A stretch of DNA of 10,418 bases from Oscillospiraceae bacterium (GTDB lineage Bacteria; Bacillota; Clostridia; Oscillospirales; Oscillospiraceae), in contig JAHHRT010000051.1 in the NCBI GenBank assembly GCA_020025615.1, positions 1 to 10,418 of the forward strand, read 5' to 3'. The translations under genes and the position numbers were made by a program. Positions within the stretch are counted from its first letter, which is position 1. The number at the start of each line of letters is the position of its first letter. The notes under the pieces were generated by a model that made no database searches, was not told the origin of the DNA, and saw only the letters and a program-made list of their open reading frames with translations. Shown piece after piece: positions 6,796 through 10,418 of this stretch.

Positions 6796-7485
6796 ATGGC
6801 GCAGCTGGAAAGCCTCTTTGCAAAATATGAGCGGCTGGTGCTCTTTGACACGGAGACCACCGGACTGCTCTTTGCCCGGGACGAGATCATCGAATTTGCC
6901 GCCGTTGCGGTGGAGAAGGTGGACGGCAAGGTGTCCGTGGTGCAGCAGTATGACGAGCTCATCTCCCTGTCCCCCGGCGGCTTCGTGCCCGCCAAAATCG
7001 AACAGCTCACCGGCATCACCAACGCAGATATCCGGGAACGGGGTCTGCCCAAAACCCGGGTCTGCCGGGATATTGCGGAGCTGATTCGGGGAAACACCCT
7101 GCTGCTGGCCTACAACGCCCATTTTGATTTGAGTTTTCTCTTCTATTTGCTCCTTCGCAACGGGGACCCCGCTATTTTGAAAGGCAAGGACAAGCTGGAT
7201 CTTCTCACGGTCTACAAGGACCGCCGTTCCTATCCCCATAAGCTGTGCAGCGCCATTGAGGCCTACGGCCTCAGCGGGCAGGTGGTGAACTCCCACCGGG
7301 CCATCGACGACGTGCTGGCAACCCTGGCTGTTATGAGGGAAATGGAGAAGGAACGGGACGATCTGGATCGGTACATCAATCTCTTTGGCTACAATCCCAA
7401 GTATGGCATCGAGGGAAAGGCCATCGGGTCCGTCACCTATAAGCCCCAGTATTACGACCCCGCCGCCCCTCTCTACGCTCTGTAA
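6796..7485 (+). CDS. DEDDh 3'-5' exonuclease (DnaQ/RNase T-like)
   Basis: A 229-residue exonuclease-domain protein. The DEDDh motifs are complete: LFDTETTGL (16-24; Asp18 and Glu20, ExoI), HFDLSFL (109-115; Asp111, ExoII), and HRAIDD (167-172; His167 and Asp172, ExoIII). LTGITNADI (71-79) is the usual conserved stretch between them. Such proteins remove nucleotides 3'-5' from DNA or RNA with two metal ions; stand-alone members include PolC-epsilon-like proofreading, RNase T-like and repair nucleases. The C-terminal 50 residues (Tyr-rich, ending YDPAAPLYAL) are not a domain I recognise. The ATG at 6796 follows AAGGGGAGA (6782-6790) and the CYTH stop; an ATG at 6791 is out of frame. Nucleic-acid preference is undetermined. 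Confidence 0.88.
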   Translation: MAQLESLFAKYERLVLFDTETTGLLFARDEIIEFAAVAVEKVDGKVSVVQQYDELISLSPGGFVPAKIEQLTGITNADIRERGLPKTRVCRDIAELIRGNTLLLAYNAHFDLSFLFYLLLRNGDPAILKGKDKLDLLTVYKDRRSYPHKLCSAIEAYGLSGQVVNSHRAIDDVLATLAVMREMEKERDDLDRYINLFGYNPKYGIEGKAIGSVTYKPQYYDPAAPLYAL

Positions 7486-7497
7486 GGAGGAATTTTT

Positions 7498-8667
7498 ATG
7501 ATGAACCAAACCGCCTACGCCCTGGGCGCCAATCGCTCCTGCATCCGGGAACTGTTTGAATACGGTAGAGCCCGGGCCCAAATCGTAGGGGAAGAAAACG
7601 TTTTTGACTACTCCCTGGGCAATCCCTCGCTTCCTGCCCCCCAGGCGGTGGAGGATACCATCCGGGCCATTCTGGAGGATACCGACCCCCTGAAAATCCA
7701 CGGCTACACCTCTGCGGTGGGTGATCTGGAAACCAGAGCCGCCATTTCCCAGGAGCTCAATACCCGGTACGGTGTCTGCACCAATCCGACGGATTTCTTC
7801 ATCGGCGGCGGTGCTGCCGGGGAGCTTTGCGCCGTATTCGGCGCCCTGGCCCAGGGAGAAATCCTGGCCATCGCTCCCTACTTCCCGGAGTATAAGCCCT
7901 TTGCAGAAAGCGCCGGACTGACCTTTCGGGTGGTTCCCCCGGACCTTCCGACCTTTCAAATCAACTTTGAGGCCCTGGAAGCGTCCATCACGCCAAACAC
8001 CCAGGCCCTGATTCTGAACTCCCCCAACAATCCCTCTGGGGTGGTCTATACCAGAAAAACCCTGGAGCAGCTGGCGGACCTGCTGACCCGGAAGTCTCAG
8101 GAATACGCCCACCCCATTTACATAGTCTCCGACGAGCCATACCGGGAGCTGGCCTACGGCGTGGAGGTTCCCTTCGTTCCCAGCATCTACCGGGATACGG
8201 TGGTGTGCTATTCCTATTCCAAGTCTCTGTCCCTGCCCGGCGAGCGGATCGGCTATGTCTACGTTCCCCAGGAGGCCACGGACAGCAAGCAGCTCTACGC
8301 CGCCATTGCCGGAGCCGCCCGGGCTCGGGGCCATGTCTGCGCCCCCAGTCTGTGGCAGAAGGTCATTGCCCGGTGTGCAGACCTGCGCCCGGATTTGGAC
8401 TTCTATGACAGAAACCGCAGTCTGCTCTGCCAGGCCCTGGGAGAAATGGGCTACGAAATGGCAAAACCCGACGGGGCCTTTTACCTCTTCATCAAGGCCC
8501 CCGGCAGCAGCGCCAAGGCCTTCTCGGACCGGGCCAAGGAAAAGGACCTGCTGTTAGTCCCCGGAGACGATTTCGGCTGTCCCGGGTATTTTCGGATTTG
8601 CTACTGCGTCAGCCCCGATATGATTCGGCGGAGCCTGCCGATCTTCCGGGAACTGATTGAGCAGTGA
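7498..8667 (+). CDS. PLP-dependent class I/II aminotransferase
   Basis: A 389-residue fold-type I aminotransferase that moves an amino group between an amino acid and a 2-oxo acid with pyridoxal phosphate. Visible sites are SLGNPS (39-44), the phosphate-binding GGGAAGE (103-109), NSPNNPSG (174-181), SDEPYRE (211-217) with PLP-contacting Asp212 and Tyr215, SYSKSLSLPGERIGY with Schiff-base Lys242 and Arg250, and YFRICYC with Arg366 for the substrate carboxylate. Length is normal for an aspartate/aromatic-aminotransferase-like enzyme; the donor cannot be assigned. AAGGAGG (7484-7490) overlaps the exonuclease stop, 7 nt from the ATG at 7498 and 10 nt from the next ATG at 7501. It is the third gene of its operon. 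No clear terminator follows directly; the first strong hairpin is at 8901-8938. Confidence 0.9.
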   Translation: MMNQTAYALGANRSCIRELFEYGRARAQIVGEENVFDYSLGNPSLPAPQAVEDTIRAILEDTDPLKIHGYTSAVGDLETRAAISQELNTRYGVCTNPTDFFIGGGAAGELCAVFGALAQGEILAIAPYFPEYKPFAESAGLTFRVVPPDLPTFQINFEALEASITPNTQALILNSPNNPSGVVYTRKTLEQLADLLTRKSQEYAHPIYIVSDEPYRELAYGVEVPFVPSIYRDTVVCYSYSKSLSLPGERIGYVYVPQEATDSKQLYAAIAGAARARGHVCAPSLWQKVIARCADLRPDLDFYDRNRSLLCQALGEMGYEMAKPDGAFYLFIKAPGSSAKAFSDRAKEKDLLLVPGDDFGCPGYFRICYCVSPDMIRRSLPIFRELIEQ

Positions 8668-8696
8668 CTTTCCACAATCCCAGCCTGTCGCGGTTT

Positions 8697-8988
8697 TTTA
8701 TCCACAGGATCTTCTGAAATTGTGGATAAATCAGGGTTTTGCACAGACAAAATTCGGGCCGTCCAAAGGCTGTTTTCTGCCCCGGATTTCCGGCAGGCGG
8801 AAACAAGAGAAGCGTTTATGAAACTTTTTCCGATTATATCCGTTTGATTTTTGTAGATATTCGGAATATTATAAACTATGTGAACAAATATTCGTATATA
8901 AAAATGTGGAAGAAATCTCTGGATTTCTTCCACATTTTATTACCGCGCTGTGGATGTTTTTTCGTCCGGGCGCGAATTTTTATCCACA
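8697..8988. other. DnaA-box cluster with AT-rich core: candidate origin or DnaA-binding locus
   Basis: Three perfect TTATCCACA boxes lie at 8698-8706 (+), 8721-8729 (-) and 8980-8988 (+). The first two face each other as a 10-bp inverted repeat with a 14-bp spacer. One-mismatch boxes are TTTTGCACA at 8737-8745 (+) and TTGTTCACA at 8879-8887 (-). Between them, 8814-8906 is about one quarter G+C in otherwise GC-rich DNA and includes the near-palindrome ATATTC-G-GAATAT (8857-8869). This arrangement of boxes around an AT-rich stretch is what an unwinding region or a DnaA-titration site looks like. No dnaA, dnaN, rpmH or partition gene is in the window, the flanking genes converge on it, and no DnaA-trio is evident, so function is open. 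It fills most of the gene-free 8668-9120 interval. Confidence 0.6.
8901..8938. terminator. 17-bp perfect hairpin between convergent genes (possible bidirectional terminator)
   Basis: AAAATGTGGAAGAAATC (8901-8917), loop TCTG, then GATTTCTTCCACATTTT (8922-8938). A-runs and T-runs at both ends give it the form of a low-GC terminator for either strand. It could end the aminotransferase operon (233 nt upstream) and the carbonic-anhydrase-like gene (182 nt away on the other strand). It lies inside the DnaA-box cluster, and each arm holds TCTTCCACA, two mismatches from a DnaA box. Confidence 0.55.
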
Positions 8989-9113
8989 GCATCTTCCTTT
9001 CTTGTGGAGGAAATACCGCCTGTAAACGCCGTTTTCAGCGGGTACACCAGGCCTCTTTCCCCCTGGGCAAAAAATGGCTCCGTCCCTATGCCTTTCAGCT
9101 GGGATGGAGTCAT
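8940..9113 (-). CDS. Possible small ORF of 57 codons downstream of the hexapeptide gene
   Basis: An ATG at 9113, 7 nt after the carbonic-anhydrase-like stop, opens a 57-codon frame (MTPSQLKGIG... to ...TSTAR) ending at 8940. There is only a weak AAAGAGA upstream. The peptide has a mixed first half and a charged tail and resembles no family I know. Its end runs through a DnaA box and touches the hairpin, so a chance frame or a decayed gene remnant is more likely than a real gene. Confidence 0.15.
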   Translation of the reverse strand: MTPSQLKGIGTEPFFAQGERGLVYPLKTAFTGGISSTRKEDAVDKNSRPDEKTSTAR

Positions 9114-9120
9114 TCTCTTT

Positions 9121-9567
9121 TTAGAAGGCCTCTTGGACATAGGCCTGGGCGTTTTCCAGATTATGTTGGATTTCCTCCTGGGTGAGGGGCCGGACCACCT
9201 TGGCAGGGCTGCCCAGAAGCAGGGAACCGGCGGGGGCAACGGTCTTTCCCGTCACCAGAGCCCCGGCTCCAACCATGCAGTTATCCCCAAGAACTGCCCC
9301 GGTCAGCACAATGGCACCCATGCCAATGGTACAGTTATCCCCGACGGTACAGCCATGGACGATGGCCCCGTGGCCCACGGTACAGTTTTTGCCCAGGGTG
9401 GTTTTCTCATGGAGAACGCAGTTGTCCTGGACATTGGTGCCATCCCCCAGGGTGATGGTTCCGCTGTCTCCCCGGAGCACGGCCCCGTACCAGATATTCA
9501 CCCGGTCCCCCAGAACCACATCCCCAATCACGGTGGCGTTGGGCGCAATCCATACCTTTTTTTCCAT
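9121..9567 (-). CDS. Gamma-carbonic-anhydrase-like hexapeptide-repeat protein
   Basis: A left-handed beta-helix protein of 148 residues made of hexapeptide turns (IGDVVLGD, VGDNCTIG, LGDNCMVG). It carries the gamma-carbonic-anhydrase metal ligands: His53 (VLHE), His66 and His71 (GHGAIVHG), plus LRGD with Arg32 and Asp34 and VQDN (46-49). Relatives such as YrdA/PaaY-type proteins form trimers that bind a metal between subunits; some hydrate CO2, others have unclear or thioesterase activity. It is shorter than the usual 165-185 residues, mainly in the C-terminal helix and a few N-terminal residues. The start is firm: GGGAGG (complement of 9575-9580) lies 7 nt before the ATG. It stands alone, and its leader consists of repeat sequence. 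Family call strong; catalytic activity inferred. Confidence 0.87.
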   Translation of the reverse strand: MEKKVWIAPNATVIGDVVLGDRVNIWYGAVLRGDSGTITLGDGTNVQDNCVLHEKTTLGKNCTVGHGAIVHGCTVGDNCTIGMGAIVLTGAVLGDNCMVGAGALVTGKTVAPAGSLLLGSPAKVVRPLTQEEIQHNLENAQAYVQEAF

Positions 9568-9581
9568 TCTATTTCCTCCCT

Positions 9582-9596
9582 GCGGGCAGTGCCCGC
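9582..9596 (-). repeat. Hairpin abutting the ribosome binding site of the hexapeptide gene
   Basis: GCGGGC (9582-9587) and GCCCGC (9591-9596) form a 6-bp stem with a 3-nt loop. In the reverse-strand mRNA the hairpin ends one base before the GGGAGG Shine-Dalgarno. It is the same arm pair as the repeat hairpins at 623-637 and 9721-9735 with the arms swapped. It could modulate initiation by holding or stacking beside the ribosome site, which is inference. Confidence 0.5.
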
Positions 9597-9600
9597 TGAC

Positions 9601-9661
9601 AATACGTGCACAGTGCGGTGATATTCGTCACACCATTGGGTACCGCTCGGTATCGGCGGCA
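9601..9661 (+). repeat. 61-bp direct repeat, copy 1
   Basis: Starts AATACGTGCACAGTGCGG, runs through ATATTCGTCACACCATTGGG and ends CGCTCGGTATCGGCGGCA. It matches 9740-9800 with two mismatches, both A/G or T/C. It forms the upstream region of the carbonic-anhydrase-like gene, so that gene's promoter must lie within repeat DNA. Confidence 0.75.
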
Positions 9662-9662
9662 G

Positions 9663-9738
9663 TGCCGCTTCCTCTACGTGCGCTAGTTGGTAGGTAATCG
9701 TTACTTCCCTGACCCGCTCGGCCCGCAAGGCGGGCGGC
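9663..9738 (+). repeat. Degenerate repeat unit and GCCCGC hairpin between the two 61-bp copies
   Basis: CTCTACGTGCGCTAG ... GTAATCGTTACTTCCCTGACC ... CGCTCG is a diverged version of the neighbouring unit, closer to the copy at 641-690. It ends in the hairpin GCCCGC (9721-9726), AAG, GCGGGC (9730-9735). No gene. Confidence 0.45.
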
Positions 9739-9739
9739 T

Positions 9740-9800
9740 AATACGTGCACGGTGCGGCGATATTCGTCACACCATTGGGTACCGCTCGGTATCGGCGGCA
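9740..9800 (+). repeat. 61-bp direct repeat, copy 2
   Basis: Second copy of the unit at 9601-9661, offset by 139 bp and preceded by the GCCCGC/GCGGGC hairpin. It is followed by ACTGAGAGGGCGAACCTG (about 9832-9849), which also occurs at 148-165. Confidence 0.75.
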
Positions 9801-9872
9801 GGGCGTAATGGCTCCCCCTCTGCTCCGCAGACTGAGAGGGCGAACCTGCACTCCTTAGATTTGAATATCCTT

Positions 9873-10165
9873 CCAGAGTACGCTTACACCCCAATTATCC
9901 GCTATACCAATGTAGGGAACGGTCTTGACCGTTCCGGCAGTACGACTCATAAATTTCAAAATTTCCATGGCGAATCCGTACAATCTTCGTAGATTTCCAG
10001 TGAAAATATTGCAGAATCCAGTCAAGTGTGTGCCTAGTGGGACTTATCTGAAAACCACAGCGTCGTGTTTCAGTTCCATTCATCGTCCCAAATTGTACCG
10101 CGGAATGGTCAAGACCATTCCCTACATTGGTGCGGCTGAAAATCGGGGTGCTGTACGCACTCTGG
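9873..10165 (+). repeat. Inverted-terminus (MITE-like) element, complete copy
   Basis: The outer arms CCAGAGTACGC... (9873-9907) and ...GCACTCTGG (10130-10165) are imperfect reverse complements. They lead into the inner termini CAATGTAGGG (9908) and CCCTACATTG (ending 10129), giving terminal inverted repeats of about 65 bp. Each inner terminus has its own 9-bp hairpin: GGAACGGTC/GACCGTTCC (9916-9935) and GGAATGGTC/GACCATTCC (10102-10121). The core is about 91% identical (19 substitutions and one indel counted by eye) to 327-547 and has the same orientation. There is no transposase and no obvious target duplication; its mobility is therefore inferred from structure. Confidence 0.7.
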
Positions 10166-10240
10166 CAGTCTCCGCAAACCAGAAGTACGGTTTTGCCCCC
10201 TCTCAGTCTGGCTCGTTCCTCGCCAGCCAGTGTATTATGT

Positions 10241-10261
10241 GTGATTGCCACTGGCAATCAC
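10241..10261 (+). repeat. Perfect hairpin GTGATTGCC/GGCAATCAC
   Basis: Arms at 10241-10249 and 10253-10261 with an ACT loop. The same arms with a GGG loop occur at 99-119. In the left block the hairpin follows the GCTTCGC segment, here it precedes it, so the modules are inverted relative to each other. Confidence 0.6.
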
Positions 10262-10366
10262 TGTCATTCAGAATCGCTTCGCTACCCCCAACGTGGGAGA
10301 GCCTTGGAATGGTTCCCCCGACAAGCACTGTCATTCAGAATCGCTTCGCTACCCCCAACGTGGGAG
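10259..10366 (+). repeat. Two identical 41-bp direct repeats
   Basis: The 41-bp unit begins CACTGTCATTCAGAATCGC and ends CCCCCAACGTGGGAG. It occurs at 10259-10299 and again, without mismatch, at 10326-10366, 67 bp apart. It is the reverse complement of the module at 61-98 with few changes. Perfect identity points to a recent duplication. Confidence 0.75.
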
Positions 10367-10398
10367 CCTTTCTGCTCAGTATCGATAGTGCGTCAAAG

Positions 10399-10417
10399 GC
10401 TCCCCCTCTGGGGGAGC
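10399..10417 (+). repeat. GC-rich hairpin at the window edge
   Basis: GCTCCCCC (10399-10406), TCT loop, GGGGGAGC (10410-10417). The left block has a related GGCTCCCACTCTGGGGGTAGC at about 59-79. The repeat block evidently continues past the window. Confidence 0.45.
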
Positions 10418-10418
10418 T

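Noticed and set aside
8857..8887. Possible dif-like site (CTATGTGAACA resembling a XerD arm)
   Set aside because: The XerC-side arm matches the Firmicutes dif consensus at only about 5 of 11 positions, and the XerD arm has several mismatches.
8739..9185. 148-codon forward open frame over the DnaA-box region and the end of the hexapeptide gene
   Set aside because: It overlaps the well-supported reverse gene and the AT-rich box cluster, and has no ribosome site or family resemblance.
9601..9800. CRISPR-like regularly spaced repeats
   Set aside because: There are only two good copies, the interval itself contains related degenerate sequence, and there are no cas genes.

Overview
The window looks like chromosomal DNA of a spore-forming, fairly GC-rich member of the Clostridia, probably Oscillospirales/Oscillospiraceae. 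This rests on a SpoIIE sporulation phosphatase, strong AGGAGG-type ribosome binding sites, sigma-A-like promoters, and a set of core genes typical of that group. The organism is inferred from gene content only; no rRNA or other marker is present.

Layout. Positions 1 to about 800 are a gene-free mosaic of short palindromic repeats. A sigma-A promoter (808-836) then drives a forward operon: glutamate racemase (murI), uridine kinase (udk), a HAD phosphatase overlapping udk, and a DUF89 metal-dependent phosphatase. It ends at a strong terminator (3944-3982). The large spoIIE gene lies on the opposite strand (4175-6082). A divergent promoter (6165-6193) starts a second tight forward operon: a CYTH-domain protein, a DEDDh exonuclease and a PLP-dependent aminotransferase. 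A gene-poor interval of about 450 bp follows. It carries three perfect DnaA boxes, several near-matches, an AT-rich core and a long hairpin. After it comes a reverse-strand gamma-carbonic-anhydrase-like hexapeptide protein. Positions 9568-10418 return to the same repeat mosaic seen at the left end.

How the genes fit together. The first operon joins cell-wall precursor supply (D-glutamate) with pyrimidine salvage and two small phosphatases; a house-cleaning role for the phosphatases is plausible but inferred. The second operon joins a phosphate-processing CYTH domain, a nuclease and an amino-acid enzyme with no obvious shared pathway. SpoIIE stands alone and would activate sigma-F and assist asymmetric division during sporulation.

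Most notable. (1) The DnaA-box cluster at 8697-8988 lies far from any dnaA or dnaN in view, and is a candidate origin or DnaA-titration site. (2) A roughly 293-bp element with inverted termini is present in two direct copies about 9.6 kb apart. Each end holds a local palindrome, and the two ends differ by paired, compensating changes. (3) Several smaller palindromic repeat modules recur in direct and inverted orientation at both edges, forming a REP/BIME-like mosaic.
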